The notes: a model not told the origin generated them from the sequence alone. A stretch of DNA of 64,000 nucleotides from Enterobacteriaceae endosymbiont of Donacia clavipes (GCF_012570365.1 NZ_CP046208.1:191472-255471); one strand, 5' to 3'. Shown: positions 9,224 to 20,007, counted from the first letter of the stretch. Numbers and translations are program-made.

Positions 9224-10675
9224 TTAATTAATTAAATATAAATTACGTTTATCTCTTAAAATATGTAAAAGAATTAATGATTGCTTTTTATTTAAAATTT
9301 TTTTAACATCATTTACATTTTTAATAAGTCTTTCATTAATTTCTATTATTATGTCACCTTTTTTTAAACCTATTTTTTCAGCTGGAGAATTTTTTAAAAC
9401 TTTATTTACTTGTACACAAGTTTTTTGAATTTTTTTGAAAAAATAAATTTTATTTTTTAATTTAATATTATTTAAATATACTCCTTCAATTCCATTATAA
9501 ATCACATTTTCAGAAATATTATCATTATTATAATCTTTTATTTTTACATTAACAATTTTAAAAACTCTTTTTCTTATAATTCCTAATTTAACAATAGTAC
9601 CCTGAATAAAAGAACTAATTTTTGCTTTTAATAAAGCATAACTATCAATAGTTTTACCATTTAATGAAATAATAACATCACCAGCTTTTAATTCATTATC
9701 TTTAGATGATTTTATGATTTCACGAACAAAAACTCCTTTATTTATATGAGGAATTTGTAAAATTTTTGCTAATTCTGGTTCAAAATTAACTCCATTAATT
9801 CCTAAAGAACCTCTCTTAATTTTACCAAATTTAATAAGTTGATTAACTAAATTCATAACAGTATTGCTAGGTATAGCAAATCCAATTCCAATATTACCCT
9901 CATTAGGAGCTAATATAGCTGTATTTATTCCAATTAAATCTCCATTTAAATTAACTAACGCTCCTCCAGAACTTCCAAGATTAATTGCAGCATCAGTTTG
10001 AATAAAATTTTCAAAATTTTCAATATGAAGTCCAGAACGTCCTAATCCTGATATAATTCCTGATGTAACAGTTTCACCTAAAGAATATGGATTACCTATT
10101 GCTATAGTATAATCACCTACTCTTAAAGTATCAGAATTTGCTATTTTAAGACTTCTAAGATTATTTGTTTTTTCTTTAATTTTTATTAAAGCTATATCTG
10201 TTTTTGGATCTTTTCCTATTACTCGTGCTTCATAAATTTTACCATTATTTAATTCTACTGAAATATAATTAGCATGATCTATTACATGATTATTAGTAAT
10301 GATTAAACCTTTTTTAGCATTTATAATAACTCCAGAACCAATTGAATGAAATCTTTGTTCAAGAACATTATCATTATTTCCACAAATAGGAGTATTTTCA
10401 TATGGAGAACCATCTTTACAAAGTAAAAAGTGTTCTCTTAAATATTGTTCTACTTGGCTAGGTAATTTATATTCAGATATAAAAGTACTACCCTGAACAT
10501 CAATATTAACAACTGAAGGTGTTACTTTAGCTAAAATAGGTGCTAAACTAGGTAAATTATTATTTATTTTTTTTGTAAAATTAGGCAATAATTTAGCATT
10601 AACATTTTTTGATGTTGTTATTGTTGTTATAAAAACAAAAAAAAGTAAACAAAAAATTATTTTTATTTTTTTCAT
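9224..10675 (-). CDS. degP: Periplasmic serine protease/chaperone DegP
   Basis: Periplasmic trypsin-like protease and chaperone for misfolded envelope proteins. The 483-residue protein starts with a signal peptide (about 1-27, ending NVNA). The protease domain has the triad His130 (NNHVID), Asp160 (DPKTDIALI) and Ser236 in GSSGGALVNL; the usual GNSGG has Ser for Asn just before the nucleophile. The LA loop keeps its two cysteines (LLCKDGSPYENTPICG). Two PDZ domains follow (about 295-380 and 400-480). Full E. coli-like architecture points to DegP rather than the shorter DegQ. Monocistronic and divergent from rpiA; the 234-base gap shows no identifiable operator. Confidence 0.96.
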   Translation of the reverse strand: MKKIKIIFCLLFFVFITTITTSKNVNAKLLPNFTKKINNNLPSLAPILAKVTPSVVNIDVQGSTFISEYKLPSQVEQYLREHFLLCKDGSPYENTPICGNNDNVLEQRFHSIGSGVIINAKKGLIITNNHVIDHANYISVELNNGKIYEARVIGKDPKTDIALIKIKEKTNNLRSLKIANSDTLRVGDYTIAIGNPYSLGETVTSGIISGLGRSGLHIENFENFIQTDAAINLGSSGGALVNLNGDLIGINTAILAPNEGNIGIGFAIPSNTVMNLVNQLIKFGKIKRGSLGINGVNFEPELAKILQIPHINKGVFVREIIKSSKDNELKAGDVIISLNGKTIDSYALLKAKISSFIQGTIVKLGIIRKRVFKIVNVKIKDYNNDNISENVIYNGIEGVYLNNIKLKNKIYFFKKIQKTCVQVNKVLKNSPAEKIGLKKGDIIIEINERLIKNVNDVKKILNKKQSLILLHILRDKRNLYLIN

Positions 10676-10909
10676 TATATAATCTCATAATAAAATTTAT
10701 TATAAAATAATTTATTTATTAAATAAATATTAATAAATTTAAGTAAATAATAAAAAATTATTTTTTTATTAATAATATCAAATTTTTTAAATTTTTATTA
10801 AAAAAATTATAACTTATAAAAATTAATTTTATATAAATAACATACAAAATTTTTTACAAATTATTATACTTAATATAATATAAATTTTATTTTATATAAA
10901 GTGATATAT

Positions 10910-11572
10910 ATGCTTAATAAATTAAAAAATATTGCAGCTAAAACTGCAGTAACATTTATTAAAAATAATAGTATTATTGGTATTGGTTCAGGAACTACAA
11001 TATCCTATTTTATAGATATTTTATCTACTGTAAAAAAAAATATTAAAGGAGTAGTATCTGCTTCTAAAAGTTCTACAGAAAAATTAAAAAAATATAATTT
11101 TAATATTTATGAAATTAATAAAATAGATAAAATTGAAACATATTTTGATGGTGCTGATGAAATTAATAATAAAATGCAAATGATTAAAGGAGGTGGAGGT
11201 GCATTAACTAATGAGAAAATTATATCTGGTTTTTCTGATTTATTTATTTGTATTATTGATCAATCTAAATATGTTAAAAATTTAGGCAAATTACATCCAT
11301 TACCTATTGAAATAATACCTTCTGCAAAAAATTTTATTATTAAAAAATTATTATATATAGGAGCTATAGCAAAATTACGTACTAATGTAATTACGGAACA
11401 TGGTAATTTAATTTTAGATATATATAAATTAAATATTTATGATGCTGTTAAAACAGAAAAATATATAAATAATATTCCCGGAATTGTTACTGTTGGTTTA
11501 TTTACACAAAGATGTGCTGATATAGTTATAATTGGAAATTATAATTATAAAGTATCGATATACTACAAATAA
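10910..11572 (+). CDS. rpiA: Ribose-5-phosphate isomerase A
   Basis: Interconverts ribose 5-phosphate and ribulose 5-phosphate in the non-oxidative pentose phosphate pathway, supplying nucleotide and histidine precursors. 220 residues (E. coli 219). Motifs visible are GIGSGTTISYFID, the active-site DGADEIN and MIKGGGGALTNEKI. A GTG at 10901 is in frame, but it lies inside the AAAGTGAT ribosome-binding region. The ATG at 10910 gives MLNKLKNIAAKTAV, collinear with the family, and is preferred. First gene of a tight plus-strand run with dapF 15 bases downstream. Confidence 0.96.
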   Translation: MLNKLKNIAAKTAVTFIKNNSIIGIGSGTTISYFIDILSTVKKNIKGVVSASKSSTEKLKKYNFNIYEINKIDKIETYFDGADEINNKMQMIKGGGGALTNEKIISGFSDLFICIIDQSKYVKNLGKLHPLPIEIIPSAKNFIIKKLLYIGAIAKLRTNVITEHGNLILDIYKLNIYDAVKTEKYINNIPGIVTVGLFTQRCADIVIIGNYNYKVSIYYK

Positions 11573-11587
11573 AATTTAACAAATTAT

Positions 11588-12418
11588 ATGAAAATAAAAT
11601 TTACAAAAATGCATGCATTAAGTAATGATTTTGTTATTATAAATAATACTAATAAAGATTTTAATTTAAAAAATAAAGTTATAAAAAAATTATCTAATAG
11701 ATATACAGGTATAGGTTTTGATCAATTATTATTAATAGAATCATCTTTAAATAAAAATATTAATTTTCATTATAGAATTTTTAATTGTGATGGTAGTGAA
11801 GTAGAACAATGTGGTAATGGAGTTCGTTGCATTGCTCAATATTTAAGAATAAAAAAATTAATTTATAAAAAAAATATATGTGTAAGTACAAAAAATCGTA
11901 TAATATATTTAAAAATTTTAAATGAAAAAGAAGTTATTGTAAATATGGGGATTCCTTTATTTAATCCTCAAGATATTCCTTTTTTAACTAAAAAAATTAA
12001 AAATAATTACAAAATTTATTTTCAAAATAAATGTATTAATTTTAGTGTTGTTTCATTAGGAAATCCACATTGTGTTATACAAGTAGATAGTTTATCAAGT
12101 GTTTCAGTATCATCAGTAGGTTCATTTATATCAAAAAATAAATTATTTCCAAAAAAAATTAATGTTATATTTATGAAATACATAAATAAAAATACTATTA
12201 AATTAAGAATTTTTGAAAGAGGAGTAGGAGAAACTAATGCTTGTGGATCTGGTGCGTGTGCAGCTGTAGCTATTGGTATTAAAAAAAAAATTTTATCTAA
12301 AAAAGTCAAAGTAAATTTAATTGGAGGTAATATAGATGTAACTTGGGAAGGAAATAATAAAAACTTATTTATGAAGGGAGAAGCTAACTATATTTATGAT
12401 GGTATAATAACGTTATAA
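11588..12418 (+). CDS. dapF: Diaminopimelate epimerase
   Basis: Converts LL- to meso-diaminopimelate, used for lysine and for peptidoglycan. 276 residues (E. coli 274), a duplicated fold with the two catalytic cysteines in NCDGSEVEQCGNGVRC (first half) and ETNACGSGACAAVAIG (second half). The substrate loop GNPHCVIQVD is intact. It works after DapE (31117-32277) in the succinylase branch. In E. coli dapF-xerC-uvrD-corA are adjacent; xerC and small genes are missing here but the order is kept. Confidence 0.97.
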   Translation: MKIKFTKMHALSNDFVIINNTNKDFNLKNKVIKKLSNRYTGIGFDQLLLIESSLNKNINFHYRIFNCDGSEVEQCGNGVRCIAQYLRIKKLIYKKNICVSTKNRIIYLKILNEKEVIVNMGIPLFNPQDIPFLTKKIKNNYKIYFQNKCINFSVVSLGNPHCVIQVDSLSSVSVSSVGSFISKNKLFPKKINVIFMKYINKNTIKLRIFERGVGETNACGSGACAAVAIGIKKKILSKKVKVNLIGGNIDVTWEGNNKNLFMKGEANYIYDGIITL

Positions 12419-12465
12419 TAATTTTTATTAAACAAATATAATTATTAATTAAGATATTATAATCA

Positions 12466-14646
12466 ATGAATAACATAGATTTATTAAAAAATTTAAATAA
12501 TAAACAAAAAGAAGTAGTATCTGAAATAAGAAAAAATTTATTAATATTAGCTGGAGCAGGAAGTGGTAAAACACTCGTATTAATACGAAGAATTGCATGG
12601 TTAATTCATAAAGAACATTGTTCCCCAAAATCAATTTTAGCTGTAACTTTTACAAATAAAGCAGCATTAGAATTAAAAATAAGAATTAAGTTATTATTAA
12701 ATAATGATAAAAAAAATAATATTTGGATAGGAACATTTCATAGTTTTGCTTATTATTTATTAAGAATTCATTATTTAGAAGCTGGTTTATCTAAAAATTT
12801 TCAAATTATTGATAGTTATGATCAAAAAAATTTAATTAAAAGAATTTTAAAAAAAATGTCTTTAAAAGACAAAATTTATTCTATAGAAAATATAATTAAA
12901 TATATAAATAATTTTAAAAATAATTTATTTAATAATAATAATATAATTTATAAAAATAATTTACATAATATAAATTTATCTAAAATATATGATGAATATC
13001 AAAATCTTTGTAAAATAACAGAAGTTATTGATTTTAATGAATTAATTTTATGTTTATATAAATTATTTTTAAATAATAATAATATATTGAAAATATATCA
13101 AAAAAGATTTAAAAATATTTTAATAGATGAATTTCAAGATACTAATGATATACAATATAAACTTATATCTTTATTATACAATAAATATTATAATACTAAA
13201 ATTGTTCTTGTTGGAGATGATGATCAATCAATTTATGGATGGAGAGGAGCAAAAATAGAAAATATTAATTATTTTTTACGAGATTTTGATAATGTTAAAA
13301 CTATTTTATTAGAACAAAATTATCGTTCTACTTCTAATATTTTAAATGCAGCAAATAAATTAATTTCATATAATAATAATAATAAACGAAAAAAAAAATT
13401 ATGGACTAATTCAAATAATGGAAAATTAATTTCAATATATTATGCATTAAATGAATTTGATGAAGCTGAATATATTGTAAAATATATAAAAAAAAATTTT
13501 TTAGAAAAAAATATAAAATTAAATAATTGTGCAATTCTTTACAGAAATAATGCTCAATCTCGTATTTTAGAAGAAATTATGTTAAAATTTTCTATTCCTT
13601 ATCGAATTTATGGAGGAATACGTTTTTTTGAACGTCATGAAATAAAAAATATATTAGCTTATTTAAGACTAATATCTAATTTTAATGATGATAATTCTTT
13701 TGAAAGAATTATTAATGTTCCAAAAAGAGGAATTGGATTAAATACATTAAAAATTATAAAATTTATAGCTGAAAAATTTTTTTTAACATTATGGCAATCC
13801 AGTATTTATATTTTAAAAAATAATAAATATTTAAATAAAAATTCTTTAAATTCATTAAAAAAATTTGTTAATTTAATTAAAAAATTAAAAAATAATATAA
13901 CTGAAAAACCATTATCAATTATTATTAAAGAAACTATAAAAAATTCTGGATTATGGGATATGTATAATAAAAATTATTTATTCAAAAATAACTTTACTAA
14001 AATAGATAATTTAAAAGAATTTATTAATGCTGCAAATTATTTTATGAGTATTTCATTAAATAATAAAAAAAAAAATAATTTATTAATAGATTTTTTATCT
14101 AGAATTTTATTATTAACTGATAATATTGATTATAAACAAAAAAATAATAATTGTAATTTTATACAAATGATGACAATACATGCTTCTAAAGGATTAGAAT
14201 TTTCTCAAGTATTTATAATTGGAATGGAAGAAGGAATTTTTCCTAATAAAATATCTTTTAATGAAAAAAACATAAATGAAGAAAGACGTTTAGCATATGT
14301 AGGAATTACTAGAGCTAAAAATAAATTAACATTAACTTATACAAAAAATCGTTATTTATATGGTAAAGAAATAAATTCAATACCATCAAGATTTCTTAAT
14401 GAATTACCAAAAAATTGTATTAAAAAAATTAGTCATGTAAAAAATAAAAATATATTTATTAAAAAAAATATATTAAAAGATAAAAAATATTTTATAGGAC
14501 AAAATATTTATCATAAAAATTTTGGTAAAGGAATAATCTTAAATATAGAAATATTGAAAAATAAAAAAAAATTACAAATTAAATTTAATAATAAAATAAT
14601 AAGATGGATAATATCTGATTATATACAATTTTGTATTTTAAAATAA
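12466..14646 (+). CDS. uvrD: DNA helicase II
   Basis: 3'-5' helicase of nucleotide excision and mismatch repair. 726 residues (E. coli 720). Superfamily 1A motifs in order: Walker A GAGSGKT (about 30-36), motif Ia TFTNKAALE, DEFQDTND (Walker B), GDDDQSIYGWRGA (motif III), QNYRST (motif IV), TIHASKGLEFSQVFI (motif V) and EERRLAYVGITRAK (motif VI). The C-terminal tail is lysine-rich but ends in the Tudor-like region seen in UvrD. It is one of few repair genes visible in this window. ATG at 12466, weak ribosome site. Confidence 0.97.
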   Translation: MNNIDLLKNLNNKQKEVVSEIRKNLLILAGAGSGKTLVLIRRIAWLIHKEHCSPKSILAVTFTNKAALELKIRIKLLLNNDKKNNIWIGTFHSFAYYLLRIHYLEAGLSKNFQIIDSYDQKNLIKRILKKMSLKDKIYSIENIIKYINNFKNNLFNNNNIIYKNNLHNINLSKIYDEYQNLCKITEVIDFNELILCLYKLFLNNNNILKIYQKRFKNILIDEFQDTNDIQYKLISLLYNKYYNTKIVLVGDDDQSIYGWRGAKIENINYFLRDFDNVKTILLEQNYRSTSNILNAANKLISYNNNNKRKKKLWTNSNNGKLISIYYALNEFDEAEYIVKYIKKNFLEKNIKLNNCAILYRNNAQSRILEEIMLKFSIPYRIYGGIRFFERHEIKNILAYLRLISNFNDDNSFERIINVPKRGIGLNTLKIIKFIAEKFFLTLWQSSIYILKNNKYLNKNSLNSLKKFVNLIKKLKNNITEKPLSIIIKETIKNSGLWDMYNKNYLFKNNFTKIDNLKEFINAANYFMSISLNNKKKNNLLIDFLSRILLLTDNIDYKQKNNNCNFIQMMTIHASKGLEFSQVFIIGMEEGIFPNKISFNEKNINEERRLAYVGITRAKNKLTLTYTKNRYLYGKEINSIPSRFLNELPKNCIKKISHVKNKNIFIKKNILKDKKYFIGQNIYHKNFGKGIILNIEILKNKKKLQIKFNNKIIRWIISDYIQFCILK

Positions 14647-14728
14647 TATTATTTAATAAAATTAAATTTATAAAACAAATTTATGAAAATTTTGTTAAAA
14701 ATAATATTTTTAAATTTCAGGAGTTATA

Positions 14729-15679
14729 ATGTTAAATATTTTTAAAATAGATAATAATCATTTAGTAAATTTAGAATTAAGTAATTATAATGATGTTATG
14801 AAAGCAATTTGGGTTGATTTAATTAAACCCGAAAAAAATGAAAGAAAAAAAATATATCATTTACTTGGACAAAATTTAGTTACTCGTCCTGAATTAGAAG
14901 ATATAGAAGCATCTGCAAGATTTTTTGAAAATAAAGAAGGTTTACATATACATTCTTTCTTCTTTTATAAAGATAAAGATAATCATGCAGGTACTACTAC
15001 TGTAGCATTTACAATTAAAAATAATAGATTATATACTCTAAGAGAAAGAGAATTACCAACTTTTCGTTTATATATAATACGCACTCAAAATCATACCATG
15101 ATATATGGTAATCCTTATGAATTATTATTGGATTTATTGGAAATTAAAATTGAACAATTAGCTGATGAAATTGAAAATATATATAGTGATTTAGAATATT
15201 TAAGTTGTATTATTATGAAAGGACATCAAGATGATGAATTCGATAATGCTCTTTCAACTTTAGCTGAATTAGAAGATATTGGTTGGAAAGTTAGATTATG
15301 TTTAATGGATACGCAAAGAGCTGTAAATTTTTTAATGAGAAAAACTAGATTACCAAGTAATCAGATAGAACAAGCAAGAGAAATATTTAGAGATATTGAA
15401 TCATTATTACCTCATAATGAATCATTATTTCAAAAAGTTAATTTTTTAATGCAAGCTGCTATGGGTTTTATTAATATAGAACAAAATAGAATAATTAAAA
15501 TTTTTTCATTAGTTTCTGTAATATTTTTGCCTCCTACTTTAGTTGCGTCTAATTATGGTATGAATTTTTCTTTTTTACCAGAATTAAAATGGAAATACGG
15601 TTATATATATGCCATCATAATAATGATAATATCAGCTTTAGCACCTTATTTTTATTTCAAAAGAAAAAAATGGTTATAA
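14729..15679 (+). CDS. corA: Magnesium/cobalt transporter
   Basis: Pentameric inner-membrane channel for Mg2+ and Co2+. 316 residues, identical in length to E. coli CorA. A long cytoplasmic N-terminal domain is followed by two C-terminal membrane helices. The selectivity motif YGMNF is at about 275-279, at the end of the first helix, and the tail is basic (KRKKW). Preceded by a clear CAGGAG ribosome site. Less diverged than its neighbours, with few A/T-driven substitutions. It closes the rpiA-dapF-uvrD-corA run; a long perfect inverted repeat starts at its stop codon. Confidence 0.97.
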   Translation: MLNIFKIDNNHLVNLELSNYNDVMKAIWVDLIKPEKNERKKIYHLLGQNLVTRPELEDIEASARFFENKEGLHIHSFFFYKDKDNHAGTTTVAFTIKNNRLYTLRERELPTFRLYIIRTQNHTMIYGNPYELLLDLLEIKIEQLADEIENIYSDLEYLSCIIMKGHQDDEFDNALSTLAELEDIGWKVRLCLMDTQRAVNFLMRKTRLPSNQIEQAREIFRDIESLLPHNESLFQKVNFLMQAAMGFINIEQNRIIKIFSLVSVIFLPPTLVASNYGMNFSFLPELKWKYGYIYAIIIMIISALAPYFYFKRKKWL

Positions 15680-15727
15680 AATACATAAAACATTAATAAT
15701 TAATTATTAATGTTTTATGTATTTTAT
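15676..15727 (+). terminator. 52-base perfect inverted repeat after corA
   Basis: Two 25-base arms (15676-15700 and 15703-15727) are perfectly complementary around a TA centre, beginning in the last codon and stop of corA. The arms contain ACATAAAACATTAATAAT and its complement, so they are not simple A/T runs. RNA would form a very long hairpin; a transcription end or mRNA-stabilising structure is the likely role. There is no pronounced U-tract directly after it, so the terminator call is an inference. Confidence 0.75.
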
Positions 15728-16097
15728 TATATCTAATATAAATTATATTATTTTTAATAAAATTAATATTTTAATAATATTTATAAAAATATTTCAAAAA
15801 ATTTTTATATTTATAATATTAAATAATAAATGCTAATAAATATATAATAATTTTTATTTAAAAAATAATAAAATTTTATTTATGATGTCAAAAATTAAAT
15901 TTTTGTATTTATTTATTTTTTAAAAATTAACTTTATGTTTTTTATCATTGTTCTTTCTAAACTAAATAAGTATAATTATCTTTAATTTTTTATTATAAAG
16001 TAATATTTATTGAATTTTTATTATTTTTTATTTATATAAATAAATTATTTTATTATTATTAATAATAAATATTATTATCTTTTAATAAGAGATCAAA
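15728..16097. other. Gene-free spacer between corA and sucA
   Basis: 370 bases with no credible open frame. Part of it (about 15880-15980) has somewhat higher complexity than pure A/T sequence, which could be a residue of deleted genes. In E. coli the sdhCDAB operon lies upstream of sucA. I cannot align it to sdhB or anything else by eye. It must hold the sucA promoter; the sucA ATG is preceded by AAGAGATCAAA. Confidence 0.5.
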
Positions 16098-18794
16098 ATG
16101 AATAATTATCAAAAAAATATTTTAAATGATAATATTTTTTATATTGAAGAATTATATCAAAAATTTTTAATAAATCCTAATTCAATAAATAAAAATTGGA
16201 TAAATATATTTAAATTATTTAAGAAAAAAAATAAAATTTTAAAAAAAAATAATTTATCAAAAAATAATAATTACTATAAAAATTTATTTTTAATAGAAAA
16301 AATTAATAAATTATTAACTAATTTTAGAGTTTTAGGGCACTATTACGCAAATATTAATCCCTTATCTTTAAATAAAAAAAAATTAAGTAATAATTTACAA
16401 TTAAAATATTATCAAATTAGTCAAGAAGATTATCAAAAAAAAATTACATTAAATAATTTTTTATATAATCAAAAAATAATAGATATACATAAATTTTTTC
16501 AAAAAATTTATTGTAAATCTATTGGTATAGAATATACATATTTACCGAAAAATGAAAAATATTGGATAAAAAATAATATTGAAATAATTAAAAATAATTT
16601 TAATTTTTTAGAAAAAAAAATATTTTTAGAAGAATTAATTGCAACTGAGGTATTTGAAAAAAATATAGGTAAAAAATTTCCAGGAGCAAAAAGATTTTCA
16701 TTAGAAGGATGTGATGTTTTAATTCCTTTAGTAAAAGAAATAATACGTTATTCAAATAAATTAAATAATAAACCAACAAAAATAATTTTTAGTATGGCAC
16801 ATAGAGGAAGATTAAATTTTTTAGTTAATATAATGGGTAAAAAAATTCAAGATATAATTAATGAATTTTCAAATACTGTTTTTGAAGAAAAAAATAAAAA
16901 TGATGATGTTAAATATCATTTAGGTTATTCTTCTATAGTTAAAATTAAAAAAGAAAAAGTTAAACTTGAATTAGTATTTAATCCTTCTCATTTAGAAATT
17001 ATTAATTGTGTTACCATGGGTATGGTAAGATTTAAAAATGATTTTTCGAAAATAAATCATAAATCTAATAATACATTACCTATTAGTATACATGGAGATG
17101 CTGCTATTAGTGGTCAAGGAATAGTACAAGAAGTTTTAAATTTATCAAAAACTAGAGGATATAATATTAATGGTGTTATTCATATTATTATTAATAATCA
17201 AATAGGATTTACTACTTCTAATATAAATGATATTAGATCAAGTTATTATTGTACTGATATAGCTAAAATGATTCAATGTCCTGTTTTTCATATAAATGCC
17301 GATAAAATAGAAGATGTAATTTTTATTATAAGAATAGCTATTAATTATAGAAATATCTTTCATAAAGATGTTTTTATAGATTTGGTTTCATATCGTAGAC
17401 ATGGTCATAATGAAATAGATGATCCATATATGACTCAACCATTAATGTATAACATAATTAAAAATCATTTAACAATACAAGATTTATATTTTAATAAATT
17501 ATTATTTAATAAAATTATTAATTTTGAAGAAAAACATAATTTATATAAAAAATATCAAACTTTATTTAATGAAGGCAATTTTTTTACTAAAACAGATATT
17601 TTTTATCCAAAAAAATATGTAAAAAAAATATATAAAAATTTAAAAATAGATAAGTTAAAAAAATTACTTTTTCAAATTAGTACTTTTCCTAAAAAATTTA
17701 ATATACATCCTAGAGTTAAAAAAATTTATTTAGATAGAATTAGTATGAGTAAGGAAGAAAAAAAAATTGATTGGGGAACAGCAGAAAATTTAGCATATGC
17801 AAATATTCTTATTCAAGGAATATCATGTCGTTTATCAGGAGAAGATATAAAAAGAGGAACATTTTCTCATAGACATGCAGTTATATATGATCAAAAAAAT
17901 GGACTTTCTTATGTACCATTAAAAAATCTTGCTATAAATCAAGGAAATTTTTATATTTATAATTCTGTTTTATCTGAAGAATCAGTATTAGGTTTTGAAT
18001 ATGGTTATTCTATTAATAACCCAAATATTGTAATATGGGAAGCACAATTTGGAGATTTTGCTAATGGAGCACAAATTATTATAGATCAATTTATTAGTTC
18101 TGGAGAAAAAAAATGGGGATATAAAAGTAGTTTAATAATTTTTTTACCTCATGGATATGAAGGTCAAGGACCTGAACATTCTTCATCAAGAATAGAAAGA
18201 TATTTACAATTATGTGCAGAAAATAACATTAGAGTTTGTATTCCTTCTAGTGCATCTCAAATATATAATTTATTATGCCAACAAGCATTTTCTTATAAAA
18301 AAAAACCACTTATTGTTATTTCTCCAAAATCGCTCTTAAGACATCCATTAGCATGTTCTAAATTAAAAAATTTTAATAATTATTTTCAACTAATAATTGA
18401 TGAAATAAATAAAAATATTAATATTAAAAATATTAAAAAAATTGTTTTTTGTAGTGGGAAAATATATTACGATTTATTAAAATATAGAAATTCTATAAAA
18501 AATATGAATATTATTTTAATAAGAATTGAACAATTATATCCATTTCCAATTAAAGATTTTAAAAAAATTATTTTTAAATATATTAAAATAAAAAATTATT
18601 TTTGGTGTCAAGAAGAACCTATGAATCAAGGAGCTTGGATGTATATCCAAGATTACTTTAAAAATAAATTAAATTATAATATTAATTATATTGGTAGAAA
18701 AAAATCTTCATCTCCTTCAACAGGATATTTTTATATTCATAAAAATCAACAAGAAAAAATAATATATTCTGTTTTTAATTTTAATACAGAATAA
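16098..18794 (+). CDS. sucA: 2-oxoglutarate dehydrogenase E1 component
   Basis: Thiamine-diphosphate E1 of the complex that turns 2-oxoglutarate into succinyl-CoA. 898 residues (E. coli 933), slightly trimmed in the N-terminal region. Motifs: MAHRGRLNFLVN (about 233), HGDAAISGQGIVQE, the ThDP segment NNQIGFTT, and EGQGPEHSSSRIERYLQL in the C-terminal half. It is followed by sucB after 28 bases. sucCD and sdh, normally adjacent, are absent from this locus, so the product is probably made for biosynthesis (succinyl-CoA for MetA and DapD). The shared E3 subunit is Lpd at 29594-31015. Confidence 0.97.
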   Translation: MNNYQKNILNDNIFYIEELYQKFLINPNSINKNWINIFKLFKKKNKILKKNNLSKNNNYYKNLFLIEKINKLLTNFRVLGHYYANINPLSLNKKKLSNNLQLKYYQISQEDYQKKITLNNFLYNQKIIDIHKFFQKIYCKSIGIEYTYLPKNEKYWIKNNIEIIKNNFNFLEKKIFLEELIATEVFEKNIGKKFPGAKRFSLEGCDVLIPLVKEIIRYSNKLNNKPTKIIFSMAHRGRLNFLVNIMGKKIQDIINEFSNTVFEEKNKNDDVKYHLGYSSIVKIKKEKVKLELVFNPSHLEIINCVTMGMVRFKNDFSKINHKSNNTLPISIHGDAAISGQGIVQEVLNLSKTRGYNINGVIHIIINNQIGFTTSNINDIRSSYYCTDIAKMIQCPVFHINADKIEDVIFIIRIAINYRNIFHKDVFIDLVSYRRHGHNEIDDPYMTQPLMYNIIKNHLTIQDLYFNKLLFNKIINFEEKHNLYKKYQTLFNEGNFFTKTDIFYPKKYVKKIYKNLKIDKLKKLLFQISTFPKKFNIHPRVKKIYLDRISMSKEEKKIDWGTAENLAYANILIQGISCRLSGEDIKRGTFSHRHAVIYDQKNGLSYVPLKNLAINQGNFYIYNSVLSEESVLGFEYGYSINNPNIVIWEAQFGDFANGAQIIIDQFISSGEKKWGYKSSLIIFLPHGYEGQGPEHSSSRIERYLQLCAENNIRVCIPSSASQIYNLLCQQAFSYKKKPLIVISPKSLLRHPLACSKLKNFNNYFQLIIDEINKNINIKNIKKIVFCSGKIYYDLLKYRNSIKNMNIILIRIEQLYPFPIKDFKKIIFKYIKIKNYFWCQEEPMNQGAWMYIQDYFKNKLNYNINYIGRKKSSSPSTGYFYIHKNQQEKIIYSVFNFNTE

Positions 18795-18822
18795 AATATA
18801 AATTTTATTTATAGGAGAAAAA

Positions 18823-20007
18823 ATGAATAATATTAATATTATTGTTCCTGAATTACCAGAATCAGTAAATAATGCAATTATAATTCAATGGTATAAAAAA
18901 CCAGGAGAAATAATTAAAATTGATGATATTTTGTTAGAATTAGAAACAGATAAAGTAGTATTAGAAATACCTGCAACTATTAATGGAATTTTAGAAAAAA
19001 TTTTAGTAAAAACAGGGGAAAAAGTACAGTCACAACAAGTTATTGGAATTATAAAAATAAATATTTTGAATGAGCCAAATAATAATAAGAAAAATAAAAC
19101 AAATAATTTATCATCTAATGATCATTTTAATCATAATAATGAAAAAAAAATATCTAATAAATTTAATAATTTAAGTCCTTCTATAAGAAGAAAAATAAAA
19201 GAAAATAATATTTCATTAAATAAAATTAATAATTTAGATAGTGAATCAATTTTAAATTCAGAAAATTTAAATAATAATGAATTAAATAAACAAAATTTTT
19301 CAAATAAAAATAATACTAAAAAAATAAGAATGAGTCCAATAAGAAAATATATTTCTCAAAAATTAATGGATTCTAAAAATAATACTGTTATGTTAACTAC
19401 TTTTAATGAAGTTAACATGAAAAAAATAATTAATATTAAGAATGATTATAGTCATTTAATTAATGAAGTTTATAATATTAAATTAGGATTTACTTCTTTT
19501 CATGTAAAAGCTGTTACACAAGCATTACAATCTTTTAAAAAAATTAATGCATTTATTGAAGGAGAAAATATTATTTATAATAATTTTTACAATATTAATA
19601 TTGCTATTTCAACAAAAAGAGGTTTAATTGCACCAATTATATATAATACTGATAAATTATCATTAATAGATATTGAAAAAAAAATTAAGAATTTAGTTAT
19701 TCAAAGTAATGAAAATCAATTATCTATTAAAGATTTATCAAGTGGTACATTTACCATTACTAATGGTGGAATTTTTGGATCTTTAATGTCAACTCCCATT
19801 ATTAATCCTCCACAAAGTGCCATATTAGGAATACATGCTATTAAAGATAGGCCTATTGTTATAAATAATAAAATTTGTATTATGCCTATGATGTATTTAG
19901 CATTATCTTATGATCATCGTTTAATTGATGGAAAAGATGCTATAAATTTTCTTATATTAATTAAAAGATTATTGGAAGATCCTATTCGTTTGTTTTTACA
20001 AATTTAA
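18823..20007 (+). CDS. sucB: Dihydrolipoamide succinyltransferase (E2 of 2-oxoglutarate dehydrogenase)
   Basis: Forms the core of the 2-oxoglutarate dehydrogenase complex and transfers succinyl groups to CoA. 394 residues (E. coli 405). One lipoyl domain with the lipoylated Lys44 in [13 protein letters not shown], a peripheral-subunit-binding domain (about 115-150, [16 protein letters not shown]), an Asn/Lys-rich linker, then the acyltransferase domain ending in the canonical catalytic motif YDHRLIDG. Good ribosome site (TAGGAG). Contrast with AceF in this window, where the same motif is altered. Confidence 0.97.
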   Translation: MNNINIIVPELPESVNNAIIIQWYKKPGEIIKIDDILLELETDKVVLEIPATINGILEKILVKTGEKVQSQQVIGIIKINILNEPNNNKKNKTNNLSSNDHFNHNNEKKISNKFNNLSPSIRRKIKENNISLNKINNLDSESILNSENLNNNELNKQNFSNKNNTKKIRMSPIRKYISQKLMDSKNNTVMLTTFNEVNMKKIINIKNDYSHLINEVYNIKLGFTSFHVKAVTQALQSFKKINAFIEGENIIYNNFYNINIAISTKRGLIAPIIYNTDKLSLIDIEKKIKNLVIQSNENQLSIKDLSSGTFTITNGGIFGSLMSTPIINPPQSAILGIHAIKDRPIVINNKICIMPMMYLALSYDHRLIDGKDAINFLILIKRLLEDPIRLFLQI

